Assembly: GCA_024707385.1 (NCBI GenBank) | Contig: JANPZW010000008.1 | Location: 434,001-498,000, forward strand | Source: Cellvibrionaceae bacterium | GTDB taxonomy: Bacteria > Pseudomonadota > Gammaproteobacteria > Pseudomonadales > Cellvibrionaceae | Direction: 5' to 3' | Length of the DNA: 64,000 nt | In this document: positions 7,708 to 18,374 of the stretch, one piece after another | Position numbering within the stretch: the stretch's first letter is position 1 | How the letters are laid out: each line of letters starts with the position of its first letter | Made by a program: the position numbers and the translations under genes | Notes under the pieces: model-generated | Told to the model about the DNA's origin: nothing | Database searches by the model: none | The model's input: only the letters and a program-made list of their open reading frames with translations

Positions 7708-9603
7708 ATGACAGTTGCCGCCAAAGAAACTCGCGGATTTGCCACCGAAGCCAAACAGCTTCTGCATTTGATGATCCACTCCTTGTATTCCAACAAGGAG
7801 ATTTTCATGCGGGAGCTGGTCTCCAACGCTTCTGACGCCGCAGACAAGCTGCGTTTTGAAGCGCTGGAAAATGCCAGCCTCTACGAAGACGACCCTAATC
7901 TGCGTATCCGCGTGTCTTTCAACAAAGACGCCAATACGATCACCATCGACGACAACGGCATAGGCATGAGTCGGGAGGAGGTGATCGAAAACCTCGGTAC
8001 CATCGCCAAATCCGGCACCGCCCAGTTCATGGCGAAATTGTCCGGTGATCAGAAAAAAGATGCGCAGCTGATCGGCCAGTTCGGCGTGGGTTTCTACTCT
8101 GCATTTATCGTTGCCGACAAGGTGGAAGTTTTTACCCGTCGCGCTGGCGCGGCCAAAGATCAAGCCGTGCATTGGACCAGCACCGGCGAAGCCGAATACA
8201 CCATTGAAGCGGCGGAAAAAGCAGCGCGCGGAACTCAGGTGGTTCTGCATCTGAAGAAAGGCGAAGAAGATTTTGCGGATGGCTGGCGTTTGCGCTCAAT
8301 CATCAAAAAATATTCCGATCATATTTCCCTGCCCATCGTTATGGAAAAACAGCATTTCGGTGACGAGGCGGAGAAGAAAGAGCCGGAAGACGAGACCATC
8401 AACAAAGCGACTGCGTTGTGGACACGCTCACGCAGCGATATCACCGACGAAGAATACAAAGAATTCTACAAACACATCAGCCACGATTTTGCCGACCCGC
8501 TGTCGTGGAGCCACAATCGGGTGGAGGGCAAGCTGGATTACACCTGCCTGCTTTACCTGCCGGGCCGCGCGCCTTTCGATCTTTACAACCGTGAAGGTGC
8601 GCGCGGTTTGAAACTCTATGTCCAGCGCACTTTCATCATGGATCAGGCGGAACAGTTTCTGCCCATGTATCTGCGCTTTATCAAAGGTGTGGTGGACTCG
8701 AACGACCTGTCGCTGAACGTCTCGCGCGAAATCCTGCAAAAGGATCCCAGTGTCGACAATATGAAGTCGGCGTTGACCAAACGTGTTCTGGATATGCTCA
8801 CCAAACTGGCGGGCGATCAGGAGCAATACGCCAACTTCTGGAAAGAGTTTGGCCAGGTATTGAAAGAGGGCCCGGCGGAGGACTACGCCAACAAGGAGAA
8901 AATCGCCAAACTGCTGCGTTTCTCCACCACGCACACCAATTCGCCGGAGCAGGATCAGTCTCTCGATCAATACATTGAACGTATGAAAGAGGGGCAGGAA
9001 AAAATCTATTACGTGGTCGCGGAAAACTTCAACACCGCGAAAAACAGCCCGCACCTGGAAGTCTTCCGCAAGAAGGGTATCGAAGTTCTGCTGTTAACCG
9101 ATCGCGTGGACGATTGGCTGATGGGCCACCTGATGGAATACAAGGAGAAATCCTTCCAGGACGTCAGCAAAGGTGCTCTGGACCTCGGTGCCATTGAAAC
9201 CGAAGAGGAAAAGCAGAGCCAGAAGGAAACCGAGAAGCAGTTTGAAAGCATGGTTGGCCGGATGAAAAACGCGTTGACGGAGCAGGTCGAGGATGTGCGC
9301 ATCACTCACCGTCTGACCGATTCACCCGCCTGTTTGGTTGTCGGCGAGCATGACATGGGCGCGCAGATGCGCCGCCTGCTGGAGTCCGCCGGGCAGAAAG
9401 TGCCGGATGCCAAACCGATCATCGAAATCAATCCGGAGCACCCGCTGGTGGTCAAGTTGGATCAGGAGCAGGACGAGGACCGGTTCAATGATCTGGCCAA
9501 AGTGCTTTTCGACCAGGCCAGTCTCGCCGAAGGTGGGCATCTGAAAGATCCTGCAGCCTATGTGCAGCGGCTCAACAAGCTTTTGCTTGAGCTGTTTAAC
9601 TGA
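7708..9603 (+). CDS. htpG: Molecular chaperone HtpG (Hsp90)
   Basis: ATP-dependent Hsp90 chaperone of the cytoplasm, 631 residues, full length. The GHKL ATPase domain is intact: [25 protein letters not shown], and [15 protein letters not shown]. The middle and C-terminal dimerisation domains follow without interruption. The start ATG follows AAGGAG (7694-7699). A sigma-32 promoter upstream and a strong terminator downstream make it a single-gene heat-shock unit. Confidence 0.97.
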   Translation: MTVAAKETRGFATEAKQLLHLMIHSLYSNKEIFMRELVSNASDAADKLRFEALENASLYEDDPNLRIRVSFNKDANTITIDDNGIGMSREEVIENLGTIAKSGTAQFMAKLSGDQKKDAQLIGQFGVGFYSAFIVADKVEVFTRRAGAAKDQAVHWTSTGEAEYTIEAAEKAARGTQVVLHLKKGEEDFADGWRLRSIIKKYSDHISLPIVMEKQHFGDEAEKKEPEDETINKATALWTRSRSDITDEEYKEFYKHISHDFADPLSWSHNRVEGKLDYTCLLYLPGRAPFDLYNREGARGLKLYVQRTFIMDQAEQFLPMYLRFIKGVVDSNDLSLNVSREILQKDPSVDNMKSALTKRVLDMLTKLAGDQEQYANFWKEFGQVLKEGPAEDYANKEKIAKLLRFSTTHTNSPEQDQSLDQYIERMKEGQEKIYYVVAENFNTAKNSPHLEVFRKKGIEVLLLTDRVDDWLMGHLMEYKEKSFQDVSKGALDLGAIETEEEKQSQKETEKQFESMVGRMKNALTEQVEDVRITHRLTDSPACLVVGEHDMGAQMRRLLESAGQKVPDAKPIIEINPEHPLVVKLDQEQDEDRFNDLAKVLFDQASLAEGGHLKDPAAYVQRLNKLLLELFN

Positions 9604-9621
9604 ACACGGCACCTTTGTGGT

Positions 9622-9657
9622 AAGGGCGCGGAGCGCAAAGCTCCGCGCCTTTTTTGT
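9622..9657 (+). terminator. Intrinsic terminator of htpG
   Basis: GGCGCGGAGC (9625-9634) pairs with GCTCCGCGCC (9640-9649) around a 5-base loop, followed by TTTTTT at 9650-9655. It begins about 20 bp after the stop. Confidence 0.92.
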
Positions 9658-9790
9658 TTTTTTTCGATACACATTCAGGCGCGGCGCCAGCTTGTGGCCG
9701 TCATACGGCTTTGCTAGGTCACTCGCGCCAAATTTGTGCGGCGCCATCAACAGGCACTGCAATTGAATACATCATTACGAGGGTTCGATA

Positions 9791-10814
9791 TTGAGTCTTA
9801 CTAACCCAGAACCACAACAAGTTGCCGTCTTGGGCGGCGGAAGTTTTGGCACCGCGCTCGCGAATATCATGGCCTCGAACGGGTACCACACCACCCTTTG
9901 GTTCCGCGATGAAAAGCGCGCGGCCGACTGCCAGCAGAGCCGGGAAAATGCGCACTATCTGCCAGGCTATAAGTTGCACGACAAACTGGTGATTTCTTCC
10001 GATCTCGCGGGAAGCCTGCAGAATGTGGATGTGGTGGTGGTCGCGATACCGAGTCAGGCATTTCGTGAAGTGGTGCGGCAGGCTGCGCCCCATATTCGCC
10101 CCGGAACTATAGTGATCAGCGCCACCAAAGGCATAGAAGCCCCAAATTTCACCCTGATGAGCGACATCTTGGCAGAAGAGCTGCCGGACACGCGCATCGG
10201 CGTACTCAGCGGGCCTAATTTCGCCAAGGAAATTGTGCAAAACCAGCACACCGGCAGTGTCATCGCCAGCGACGACGAAGGGGTTCTCGCTGTCATTCCG
10301 AAAGTTTTTTTCCTCGAAGACCTTTCGCGTTTACACAAGTCGCGATAAGTTTGGCATCGAGTTGGCCGGAGCTATCAAGAACATTTACGCCATTGTTTGT
10401 GGTATGGCCTGCGCCTTGGGCACCGGCAACAACACCCATGCAATGATTTTGACCCGTGCCCTGGCGGAGATGGGGCGTTTTGCCAACAAGCTGGGCGCCA
10501 ATGCCATGACATTTCTCGGCTTGGCCGGTGTGGGCGATCTGATCCTGACCTGCAGTTCCGATCTGAGTCGAAACTATCGCGTCGGTTTTGCGCTTGGCAG
10601 TGGTAAAACCCTGCAGCAGACGCTGGAGGAGGTCGGTCAGGTGGCCGAAGGTGTCAACACGCTGCAGATCGTCAAGAAGAAGGCCGATGAGCTCGGCGTT
10701 TATATGCCGCTTGCCTCCGGTTTGTATGCGATTTTATTTGAAGGCCAGGATATAGGCCGGGTAGTCCAGAGTCTTATGACTGGCGCTATGGCAAGCGATG
10801 TGGAATTTCAATAA
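9791..10814 (+). CDS. gpsA: Glycerol-3-phosphate dehydrogenase [NAD(P)+], frameshifted in this sequence
   Basis: Makes sn-glycerol 3-phosphate from dihydroxyacetone phosphate for phospholipid synthesis. The first frame holds the NAD-binding [10 protein letters not shown] motif and [10 protein letters not shown]; the second holds [24 protein letters not shown] and the C-terminal domain. The frames meet at a T7 run (10305-10311). Removing one T restores [17 protein letters not shown], the expected family sequence, and a product of about 340 residues. The TTG start at 9791 has GAGGG 8 bases upstream. gpsA is normally essential, so a sequencing error is likely. Confidence 0.9.
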
Positions 10815-10859
10815 ATCCGGGTTGTCATTTTTTTATCACCATACCAAGTGGGGATTCCT

Positions 10860-11243
10860 ATGGATCAACAACTGAAGTCCAATCTCACCAGTCCCAAACA
10901 CTGGGTTCGCCTGGTCTACATGCTGCTGTTTGCATTTTTCTTGTATGTCGCATCGTTTGTCGTGGGCATTCTGGTGATAGTGCAGTTTTTATTTGCCCTG
11001 ATCACCGGTAGCGATAACCGCAAGCTGCGTGAACTCGGCGGCAGCCTTACGGTGTACATCAAGCAGGTATTGTTGTTTCTGACCTTCAATAGTGAATTCA
11101 AAGCTTTTCCTTTTGCCGACTGGCCGGCGGCTCCCGTGGGCGGTGAGGCCAATGTGACGGAAGCTGCTGAGAATCCTCCTATAGTCGTTCCACCGCCCGT
11201 TCCAGAGTCGAATCGCGGTGATGAGGGCAGACCGATCGTTTGA
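10860..11243 (+). CDS. DUF4389 membrane protein
   Basis: 127-residue protein with one or two membrane segments (MLLFAFFLYVASFVVGILVIVQFLFALI) followed by the DUF4389 signature: NRKLRELGGSLTVYIKQV then LTFNSEFKAFPFADWP. The tail is proline-rich. ATG 10860 is preferred over the in-frame GTG 10848, since the GGGG before it serves as ribosome binding site. It sits between gpsA and sixA as in Pseudomonas. Function unknown. Confidence 0.8.
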   Translation: MDQQLKSNLTSPKHWVRLVYMLLFAFFLYVASFVVGILVIVQFLFALITGSDNRKLRELGGSLTVYIKQVLLFLTFNSEFKAFPFADWPAAPVGGEANVTEAAENPPIVVPPPVPESNRGDEGRPIV

Positions 11244-11310
11244 AACGGCCGGTTGAATCTTCACCACCTTTGCGTTCCTCTGAGCCACATAAGAATAAAA
11301 GGGGCTGAGT

Positions 11311-11778
11311 ATGGATTTGTTTTTATTGCGTCATGGATGTGCAGAGCCATCGGCATCGCGCGACCGCGATCGCCGTTTGACCGCCGAAGGGCGGGAGGAG
11401 CTGCAGCGTGTGCTGACCGCTGGTAGCGACGCTCTCGCCCTGGTTGCCAAAGTCATGGCCAGCCCTTATGTGCGCACCCAGCAAAGCTGCGATGTCGCCA
11501 TGAAGTTTCTCCCCCAGGTGATGGAGCATGATCGTCATGCGGCGGATTTTCTCACCCCCGGCAGCAATCCCCAGCGGGCCATGGACTGGCTCGCCGCCCA
11601 ACCTGAAGGGATGGCGGTGTTGCTGGTCACTCATCAGCCTCTGGTGGGGACCCTTCTCGATGAACTCTGCGGTTTTGAAGCCGGGCGTTATCGCATGGGT
11701 ACCGGCGCCCTGGCTTATTTGCGTCTCCCGATCGTAGGCCGAGGTCAGGCGGATCTGGTTTGGCTGAAACAGCCCTGA
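11311..11778 (+). CDS. sixA: Phosphohistidine phosphatase SixA
   Basis: Histidine phosphatase superfamily protein that removes phosphate from phosphohistidine in phosphotransfer proteins. 155 residues. The catalytic RHG motif is at residues 7-9 (LFLLRHGCAE), a VMASPYVRTQQS block follows, and the second catalytic His lies in LVTHQPLVG. The stop codon overlaps the next start (TGATG), indicating translational coupling to the hydrolase. SD: AAAAGGGGC before the ATG. Confidence 0.88.
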   Translation: MDLFLLRHGCAEPSASRDRDRRLTAEGREELQRVLTAGSDALALVAKVMASPYVRTQQSCDVAMKFLPQVMEHDRHAADFLTPGSNPQRAMDWLAAQPEGMAVLLVTHQPLVGTLLDELCGFEAGRYRMGTGALAYLRLPIVGRGQADLVWLKQP

Positions 11779-12629
11779 TGCCGGTTTCCCAGCGTTTCCA
11801 GGTTGGTGGCATAGAATTGTCTGCGAAGCGTTGGGGGGAGCCAGGCGGTCATCCCGTTCTGGCGTTGCACGGTTGGCTCGATAATGCCGCCAGTTTCGAT
11901 TTTCTCGCCCCTCATCTGCCTGCCTGTGACCTTGTCTGCCTCGACTGCGCAGGTCATGGGCACAGCGGCCGGCGCAATAATCTGGGCGCCTATAACATCT
12001 GGCAGGACGTGGGCGAACTGTTTGCGGTGGCGGATCAACTCGGCTGGTCCTCCTTTTCCCTGCTGGGTCATTCGCGCGGTGCGGCGATAAGCCTGCTTGC
12101 CTCAGGCACTTTTCCCGCGCGGATTTCTCACCTCTGTCTTCTGGAAGGTGGTATTCCGCGCCTTGCCACGGCTGCTGAAGCTCCCGAGCTGCTCGCCGAA
12201 GCCATCCGCACCGTCCGCATTGCCTCAGCCCGGCAATCGGGCTGCTACCCCACCTTTCAGGCCGCCGTGGCCGCGCGGGTCAATGGCATTTTCCCATTGG
12301 CGGAGCCGGACGCCGAGGTATTGGCCCGTCACGGTGTGCTGGAAACCTCCGCCGGCTTTGTCTGGTCCTATGATCCGAAGCTGCTGGCGGGCTCCGAGGT
12401 TCGCCTCAGTCTGGACCAGCTGCTCGCGTTTCGCGGGCGAGTAACCGCCCGCACCATGGTGGTCTTGGCGGAGCAGGGCATGGTGGTGCAGGAGCCGGCG
12501 GCGCTAGATCTCTTATGTTCGCGATCCGATTGGCAAGTGGCCCGTCTGCCCGGCAGTCATCATCACCACATGCACGAGCAAGCGCCCGCCATCGCCAACT
12601 TAATCAATCATCATTTGGGTGGGCTTTGA
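11778..12629 (+). CDS. Alpha/beta hydrolase
   Basis: 283-residue alpha/beta-hydrolase fold enzyme. The oxyanion region HGWLDNAASF and the nucleophile elbow GHSRGA (Gly-His-Ser-Arg-Gly) are present; a C-terminal histidine-rich segment (PGSHHHHMHE) supplies the catalytic His. It resembles the MhpC-like hydrolases found next to sixA in pseudomonads. Start at ATG 11778, which overlaps the sixA stop. Substrate cannot be deduced. Confidence 0.8.
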   Translation: MPVSQRFQVGGIELSAKRWGEPGGHPVLALHGWLDNAASFDFLAPHLPACDLVCLDCAGHGHSGRRNNLGAYNIWQDVGELFAVADQLGWSSFSLLGHSRGAAISLLASGTFPARISHLCLLEGGIPRLATAAEAPELLAEAIRTVRIASARQSGCYPTFQAAVAARVNGIFPLAEPDAEVLARHGVLETSAGFVWSYDPKLLAGSEVRLSLDQLLAFRGRVTARTMVVLAEQGMVVQEPAALDLLCSRSDWQVARLPGSHHHHMHEQAPAIANLINHHLGGL

Positions 12630-12646
12630 CCACCGTTTTGGAGGGT

Positions 12647-13537
12647 ATGTTGAAAGTTTTAGTCGCCAGTCTGGCGTTGTTTCTACCTATGCTGGTGGCA
12701 GCGGTGCCCTATAACCCGGACTCGGAGTTGGTGCGCAAAGGACGCGTGGTTTTCCAATCCCAGCCGGCAGTTGGCGAGTACCGGTTGGTGCTCGGCTCCA
12801 TTAAAAAGGTCAACAATCAATGGCGTGCGAAACAGGAAGTTAAGTCGCGCGCATTGGTATCCCGCATGACGGTTGAGTTGGAGGAACTGGTGTCGTTTGC
12901 CGAAGCGCGGCGGACCATGCTGGCTGATATCGAAGGCGCGGATGATTTCACGGTGTTATTCCAGTGCGCCGGCCTGGACTGCGGCAGCAGCAGTGGTTTG
13001 GCAAACGAGTTTCTCGGCGTCAAACAGTTGTATGGCCTCGACGCCAGCCAGTTTTATGTCGTGCAGGCGGGAGCTGACGGCCAGCGCAAAGAGACTTTCG
13101 TCGTCTGGTATCTGGTGCAGCGCGGCAACGGCCGGATTTATTTGCAGCAGGATGTGGTGCGCGCGGGACCGGATTCCGGCGCCGGCACGGCATTCGCGCC
13201 CGTGGTGTGGTGGGAGCTGCTGTCCGATAAAGGCTATTTTGTGCTGCCCGGCTTTTCATTGGCTGGGGATCAGGGCAGGGTTTCCGGCGAGGCGGTAGAC
13301 CTAGTGGCGGCATTGTTGAAGGAGCATCCCCACGCGACTTTGCGCCTGGTGGGGCATGACTATAGGCCGGGAACATTGGCTGAGCGGGAGCGTCGCTCCT
13401 TGTCCTACGCCCAGGTTCTGCGTGATCAGTTGGTCGACAAAGGTGTGGCCGCTGCTCGCGTGTCTGCCCATGGCTTGGCCAACCTTGCACCGGCGCGCCG
13501 CAATGAGACGGCCAGACTGGAAGTGGTGTTGGACTGA
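12647..13537 (+). CDS. Secreted DUF4892-type protein with OmpA-like C-terminus
   Basis: 296 residues: a signal peptide (LVASLALFLPMLVAA), a DUF4892-like region (about 20-180), and a C-terminal OmpA-like peptidoglycan-associating segment (LVAALLKEHPHATLRLVGHDYRPG through RVSAHGLANLAPARRNETARLEVVL). Probable periplasmic or outer-membrane-associated role. GGAGGG at 12640-12645 is only one base from the ATG, so the TTG three bases later (12650) could be the real start. It ends 11 bp before convergent folE. Confidence 0.7.
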   Translation: MLKVLVASLALFLPMLVAAVPYNPDSELVRKGRVVFQSQPAVGEYRLVLGSIKKVNNQWRAKQEVKSRALVSRMTVELEELVSFAEARRTMLADIEGADDFTVLFQCAGLDCGSSSGLANEFLGVKQLYGLDASQFYVVQAGADGQRKETFVVWYLVQRGNGRIYLQQDVVRAGPDSGAGTAFAPVVWWELLSDKGYFVLPGFSLAGDQGRVSGEAVDLVAALLKEHPHATLRLVGHDYRPGTLAERERRSLSYAQVLRDQLVDKGVAAARVSAHGLANLAPARRNETARLEVVLD

Positions 13538-13548
13538 CCCCGCCGGAT

Positions 13549-14088
13549 TTATTTGATCAGCGACAGAAATTCGGTGCGGGTGGCGGCGCTGCTGCGAAAG
13601 GCGCCGTACATTGCTGAGGTCTTCATGGATGAGTTTTGTTTTTCGACACCGCGCATCATCATGCACAAATGCTTGGCTTCGATGATCACCGCCACGCCGG
13701 CCGCGCCAGTCACTTCTTGAATGGTCTCGGCGATTTGGTGTGTGAGTTGTTCCTGGATCTGCAGACGGCGGGCGTACATATCCACTATGCGGGCGACTTT
13801 GGACAATCCCAGCACCATGCCCTGCGGTATATAACCCACATGGGCCTTGCCAACAAACGGCAGCAGGTGGTGTTCGCACATGGAGTACAGCTCGATGTCC
13901 TTGATGATGATCATGTCCTTGGAATCGGAGGGGAAGAGGGCGTTGTTCACCACCTCATCGATTGTTCTTTTGTAGCCGCTGGTGAGATATTCAAAAGCGG
14001 CAGCGGCGCGAGCCGGGGTGTCCACAAGACCGGGTCGCGCCGGGTCCTCGCCAACGTGGCTGATGATTTGACTAAACAGGTCTTTCAT
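13549..14088 (-). CDS. folE: GTP cyclohydrolase I
   Basis: Converts GTP to 7,8-dihydroneopterin triphosphate, the first step of tetrahydrofolate synthesis. 179 residues. The zinc ligands are visible: Cys and His in [11 protein letters not shown], and the second Cys in [11 protein letters not shown]. Also present is [19 protein letters not shown]. It stands alone on the minus strand between two plus-strand genes. Confidence 0.95.
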   Translation of the reverse strand: MKDLFSQIISHVGEDPARPGLVDTPARAAAAFEYLTSGYKRTIDEVVNNALFPSDSKDMIIIKDIELYSMCEHHLLPFVGKAHVGYIPQGMVLGLSKVARIVDMYARRLQIQEQLTHQIAETIQEVTGAAGVAVIIEAKHLCMMMRGVEKQNSSMKTSAMYGAFRSSAATRTEFLSLIK

Positions 14089-14246
14089 GGGAGCTCTCTT
14101 ATGCGCGCTAAAACAAGAAAAAGGGCCGTACCCTACGCCATAGACCTAGCAAAATAAAGCAGAAAATGCCTGCTTCCCAGTGCCTTATGGCTCAATCGCC
14201 GTTTTCCGGTAGAATGCCAAGTTTTTTTCACGGCGGCGACAAGTAG

Positions 14247-15160
14247 ATGGAAACACAGGATTCAGCAATTTTCAGCGAGTTGGTTTCAGTGCGCGACTGG
14301 ATACGCTGGGGCGCGACGGAGTTTCGCCGCGCGGGGCTGTTTTTCGGCCACGGTACGGATAACGCCTGGGACGAGGCTGCGCATCTTGTGCTCTGGTCCA
14401 TCTGCACACCTTGGGACCGGCTCAACCAGATCGTCGACACCCGCCTGACCGCGGCGGAAAAACACTCGATCCTGGCCCTCATTCAGCGGCGGATTCACGA
14501 GCGTTTGCCCGCTGCCTACCTAACCGGCACCGCCTTTTTTGCCGGGATGGAATTCCAGGTCACGCCGGACACTCTGATTCCACGTTCTCCCATCGCAGAG
14601 TTGATAGAGCAGGGCTTTGCCCCTGGCTGACCGGCGAACCTGAATATGTGCTGGATCTTTGCACCGGTTCCGGGTGTATCGGTATCGCGATTGCGGCCTT
14701 ATTCCCGGATGCGCACGTGGATCTGAGCGATATCTCCGCACCGGCCCTGGCGATCGCCGACCAAAATATCGCGCGTCACAAATTGGAGGAGCGGGTAAGG
14801 GCTGTGCAGTCGGACCTTTTCGCCGAGCTGCCGGGTTGTTACGACCTGATCGTCAGCAATCCTCCTTATGTGGACGTCGACGATATGGCGTCTTTGCCCG
14901 AGGAATATGCCGCTGAACCCCGCTTGGCGTTGGAGTCCGGCTCGGACGGATTGGACTTTACCCGCCGGCTTTTGCGCGAGGCGGCCGATCACCTGAATGA
15001 CGAAGGGCTCCTGATCGTCGAGGTTGGCAACAGCGCCGCGGCGCTTGAAGCCGCATTTCCAGAGGTGCCATTTAGTTGGTTTGAGTTTGCCCGGGGTGGT
15101 CACGGCGTATTTATGCTGACCCGGGAACAGCTGGTCGCACACGCGGCAGAGTTTCTTTAA
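14247..15160 (+). CDS. prmB: 50S ribosomal protein L3 glutamine methyltransferase, frameshifted in this sequence
   Basis: SAM-dependent methyltransferase that modifies a glutamine of ribosomal protein L3. The first frame contains the N-terminal helical domain and PRSPIAELIEQGF; the second contains VLDLCTGSGCIGIA (SAM binding) and the catalytic SNPPYVD motif. The frames join at a C4 run (14620-14623); adding one C gives FAPWLTGEPEYVLDLC and a product of about 304 residues, normal for PrmB. aroC follows 75 bp later, as in pseudomonads. No clear Shine-Dalgarno precedes the ATG. Confidence 0.88.
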
Positions 15161-15235
15161 GCAACATATAATCCGATCCCCCGACGGCGCACTGCACCAT
15201 CGGGGACCTTTGAATTCAACGGGTGAGCAGGCGTT

Positions 15236-16336
15236 ATGGCGGGAAATACCTTTGGCAAACTTTTTACCGTAACCACTTTTGGGGAGAGCCACGGCGAAGC
15301 CCTAGGCTGCATCATCGACGGCTGTCCCCCCGGTATCGAAATTGCGGAAGAGTACATCCAGATCGATCTCGACCGCCGCAAGCCGGGCCAGTCCCGCTAC
15401 ACCACCCAGCGGCGGGAGGAGGATCAGGTCAAAATTCTGTCGGGGGTTTTTGAAGGCAAAACCACCGGCACCCCAATCGGCATGATCATCCAGAACACCG
15501 ATCAGCGCTCTAAGGACTACAGCAAAATCAAGGATGTCTTCCGCCCGGCCCATGCCGACTACACCTATATGCAGAAATACGGCATCCGCGATTACCGCGG
15601 CGGCGGGCGCTCTTCCGCGCGTGAAACCGCCATGCGGGTTGCGGCGGGTGCGGTGGCGAAAAAGGTGTTGCTGGAGACGTGGGGAATAGAAGTGCGCGGT
15701 TATCTCTCCCAGCTTGGCCCTATTGCCATTGAGAGCGTCGACTGGAACGAGATCGGCAACAACCCGTTTTTCTGCCCGGACGCCAGCAAGGTGCCCCTTA
15801 TGGAGGAGTACATGCAGCACCTCAATAAAGAGGGCGATTCGGTCGGCGCGAAGATCACCGTGGTTGCTTCTAATATGGTGCCGGGCTTGGGCGAACCAGT
15901 TTTTGATCGCCTGGACGCGGACCTCGCCCATGCCTTGATGAGCATCAACGCCGTCAAAGGTGTGGAAATCGGTGCGGGCTTCGCGGCGGTTGCGCAAAAG
16001 GGGACGGAGCACCGGGATGAGATCACGCCGCAGGGTTTTCTCAGCAACAATGCCGGCGGAATTCTGGGAGGTATCTCCACAGGCCAGGACGTGATCGCGC
16101 ATCTCGCCCTTAAACCCACTTCAAGTTTGCGCATCCCGGGTCGAAGCGTGGATGTGAATGGCAATGCGGTTGAGGTTGTCACTACCGGGCGGCATGATCC
16201 CTGTGTCGGTATCCGCGCAACTCCGATCGCCGAGGCAATGATGGCCCTGGTGCTGGTGGACCATGCTTTACGTCACCGCGGGCAAAACAGTGATGCTGCG
16301 CTTTCTGTCCCGGTCATTCCGGGATCGGTAGTTTGA
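15236..16336 (+). CDS. aroC: Chorismate synthase
   Basis: Last step of the shikimate pathway: EPSP to chorismate, using reduced FMN. 366 residues, full length. Signatures: [18 protein letters not shown] near the N-terminus, [18 protein letters not shown], and the C-terminal [18 protein letters not shown]. Downstream of prmB, with which it may be cotranscribed. Confidence 0.97.
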   Translation: MAGNTFGKLFTVTTFGESHGEALGCIIDGCPPGIEIAEEYIQIDLDRRKPGQSRYTTQRREEDQVKILSGVFEGKTTGTPIGMIIQNTDQRSKDYSKIKDVFRPAHADYTYMQKYGIRDYRGGGRSSARETAMRVAAGAVAKKVLLETWGIEVRGYLSQLGPIAIESVDWNEIGNNPFFCPDASKVPLMEEYMQHLNKEGDSVGAKITVVASNMVPGLGEPVFDRLDADLAHALMSINAVKGVEIGAGFAAVAQKGTEHRDEITPQGFLSNNAGGILGGISTGQDVIAHLALKPTSSLRIPGRSVDVNGNAVEVVTTGRHDPCVGIRATPIAEAMMALVLVDHALRHRGQNSDAALSVPVIPGSVV

Positions 16337-16527
16337 TGGGCTGAAATTTGCTGGTTAGAAGCAAGCGGGACATCCGTTCAAATTTGGTACTTTTTTCTGG
16401 TTTTGCTTTGAAGCGGTTCACGCTTTTCTGTTGTGGTTGGCTTTTTGCGGGTGTAACCTCGGGGAGAATCTAATACGTCTGTATCAGAGGGGTCTTTCGC
16501 AGTGCAACATAATCATAAGGTAAAGCC

Positions 16528-17526
16528 ATGAAAGCACATCTTCTCGCCGCCAGCTTGCTTCTGCCCATCATGACATTTGTCGCGTCTGCAGCCGGCGCGT
16601 CTCAGTCGTGCCCGTTGGTGGACTGCGATTGTGAAGCCATATCCGATATCCGTTGGCGAAATGTGTGCGAGTCCCGTGAAGTGAAAGTCATCGAGGACTG
16701 CCTGTCGAACCAGGGGCTCCCCAAAAGTTTTTGTGGCCTGCATGGCCCTCAGGGTTTTCCTGTTGCCACCTCCATCCAGCCCGATAGCAAATCGGCAGTT
16801 GTCGAAAGTGATGATCTCACGACAACAGCAAAGCTGATCGCTACACAAAACTGGTCGCTGGACGATTCTTTTGCCGTGTTGAAATCCCGCGAGCGCGCCA
16901 AGCAGTATGGCGACGCGATCCAATTGGTGGGCCTGCTCGAGCGTGATATCGAGCGGTTGTACCAATTGCATCGGCAGGTTGATGCCGCCTACAAGCAGGT
17001 TGGTCAGACTAAAGAGGGTGCTCAGGCGTTGACGGCGCACGCTCAGTCATTGGAACAGCGTGCGCAAGCCTTGCGCAGCTACAGTGGCGAGCTGTGGCAG
17101 CAGGCGGAAATCAGTAGTGTCGACCGGGAGCGTAAGGCGTATCGCACGCTGGCTTTTAAAATTGCCCGGCTTGCCGGGACGGTCTATGAGTACACTGCGG
17201 ATCTATCCGGTTTGATGGGCAATCCTGTGGCGTCGGCCGGCGCTTGGCAGTCTGCGGCGGAGCTGGCCCAGTCCTTGGAAAAGTGGGAGCGGTCGACCGA
17301 AAACAAGTCGCAACATCTGACGTTTTATCAGGCTCAAGCTGCCGCCCGCTGGCACAGGGCGACCTATGAGCTGATTGAGGCTGGTCAGGCCGATGCAGTC
17401 GCAGCCACCTTGCGCAATGCGCAGCTGGTCGATCAGTACGCCGATCAGGGAATTGCTGACAACGGCAGTCATGCCGATCATGAGATGGCTGAAGATACTC
17501 GCGCCATCAAACGCGGTTCCCGCTAA
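16528..17526 (+). CDS. Secreted Cys-rich, helical protein of unknown function
   Basis: 332 residues with a signal peptide (LLAASLLLPIMTFVASAAGA). The first 50 mature residues hold six cysteines (CPLVDCDC, RNVC, EDC, SFC), suggesting a small disulfide-bonded module. The remainder (about 100-310) is rich in Ala, Gln, Glu and Leu and looks largely helical or coiled coil. AAGGTAAA precedes the ATG. I do not recognise a family. It stands alone between aroC and a convergent outer-membrane protein gene. Confidence 0.75.
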   Translation: MKAHLLAASLLLPIMTFVASAAGASQSCPLVDCDCEAISDIRWRNVCESREVKVIEDCLSNQGLPKSFCGLHGPQGFPVATSIQPDSKSAVVESDDLTTTAKLIATQNWSLDDSFAVLKSRERAKQYGDAIQLVGLLERDIERLYQLHRQVDAAYKQVGQTKEGAQALTAHAQSLEQRAQALRSYSGELWQQAEISSVDRERKAYRTLAFKIARLAGTVYEYTADLSGLMGNPVASAGAWQSAAELAQSLEKWERSTENKSQHLTFYQAQAAARWHRATYELIEAGQADAVAATLRNAQLVDQYADQGIADNGSHADHEMAEDTRAIKRGSR

Positions 17527-17531
17527 GCTGA

Positions 17532-17562
17532 TTGGGCAGGCTGCGAAAGTGCCTGTCCGATC
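17532..17562. terminator. Possible bidirectional terminator hairpin
   Basis: GGGCAGGC (17534-17541) pairs with GCCTGTCC (17551-17558) with one G-U pair, exactly between two convergent genes. T-tracts are poor on both sides. Confidence 0.4.
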
Positions 17563-18315
17563 TTAAAAACGCACCACCAACTCCGCAAAAGAGCCTGAAA
17601 TGGTAGCGTCCGCATAGAGATCGTCAAACTCTTCCGCCAGAAGGCGCAAGTTGCGGTGGCCGATGCTGACGCCTATATCCATGAGAGGCGCTATTTCAAA
17701 CAGATAGCTGATTCTGGTGCTCACATCGGCGACCTTGTCTCCTCTGTAGCTGATCGCATTGACCGTGGTGCCGATGCTCACGCCGGAGTGCGGGAAATCC
17801 AGTTGTAAATTGACATAACCCATTGGCAGCACTCCCTCGAGCCCGGCACGGGCCTTCTCCGTCACTTCGCTTTGGATCTCCACAAACCCTTCCATCTGTC
17901 GAGCGGTGACACCAACATCGAACGTCACCCAGTTATCGAGTACCTCGTAATAGAAAGTCGCGTCTGTGTGGGAGAGGTCCAAGTCGGTCAGGACATCGAT
18001 CTCTGCGTCGAACTGAATTCCCCCAATCGTGAAACGCTGTGTTGTGGTCGATGGCTCCATCGCTGAGATGGCACTATGCATGATCTTGATGTTGGGAATG
18101 ACCGGAATGGGGTGCTCCAACGCGGCCCAGTAAACATTACTGATCTCGTTTATGAAGCCGAGATTGTCCAGTGTCGTGGTGGAGCCGTTTTGCCCTACGT
18201 CACCTTTCAGATTGATGTACCACCGGCCGGCGCCTGCGTGAAGGCCGAGGGTGTCGCCCCAGGCAAGGGGAGAGGTACAGGTGCACAGCAATGAGAGGAT
18301 TATTTTTTTCATCAT
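17563..18315 (-). CDS. Outer-membrane beta-barrel protein, TIGR04219-like
   Basis: 250 residues with a signal peptide (IILSLLCTCTSPLAWG) and then alternating hydrophobic/polar strands ending in aromatic Phe (ELVVRF), typical of outer-membrane barrels. The pattern LGLHAGAGRWYINLKGDVG near the mature N-terminus and the overall length fit the TIGR04219 outer-membrane family. The second ATG (18315) is preferred because GGAG at 18325-18322 is 6 bases upstream. Function unknown. Confidence 0.72.
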   Translation of the reverse strand: MMKKIILSLLCTCTSPLAWGDTLGLHAGAGRWYINLKGDVGQNGSTTTLDNLGFINEISNVYWAALEHPIPVIPNIKIMHSAISAMEPSTTTQRFTIGGIQFDAEIDVLTDLDLSHTDATFYYEVLDNWVTFDVGVTARQMEGFVEIQSEVTEKARAGLEGVLPMGYVNLQLDFPHSGVSIGTTVNAISYRGDKVADVSTRISYLFEIAPLMDIGVSIGHRNLRLLAEEFDDLYADATISGSFAELVVRF

Positions 18316-18374
18316 TAGGTTCTCCATCAGGGATGCCTTGGCCGCTTGGTAAAAGTTCGGCCACGAACAGCAGG

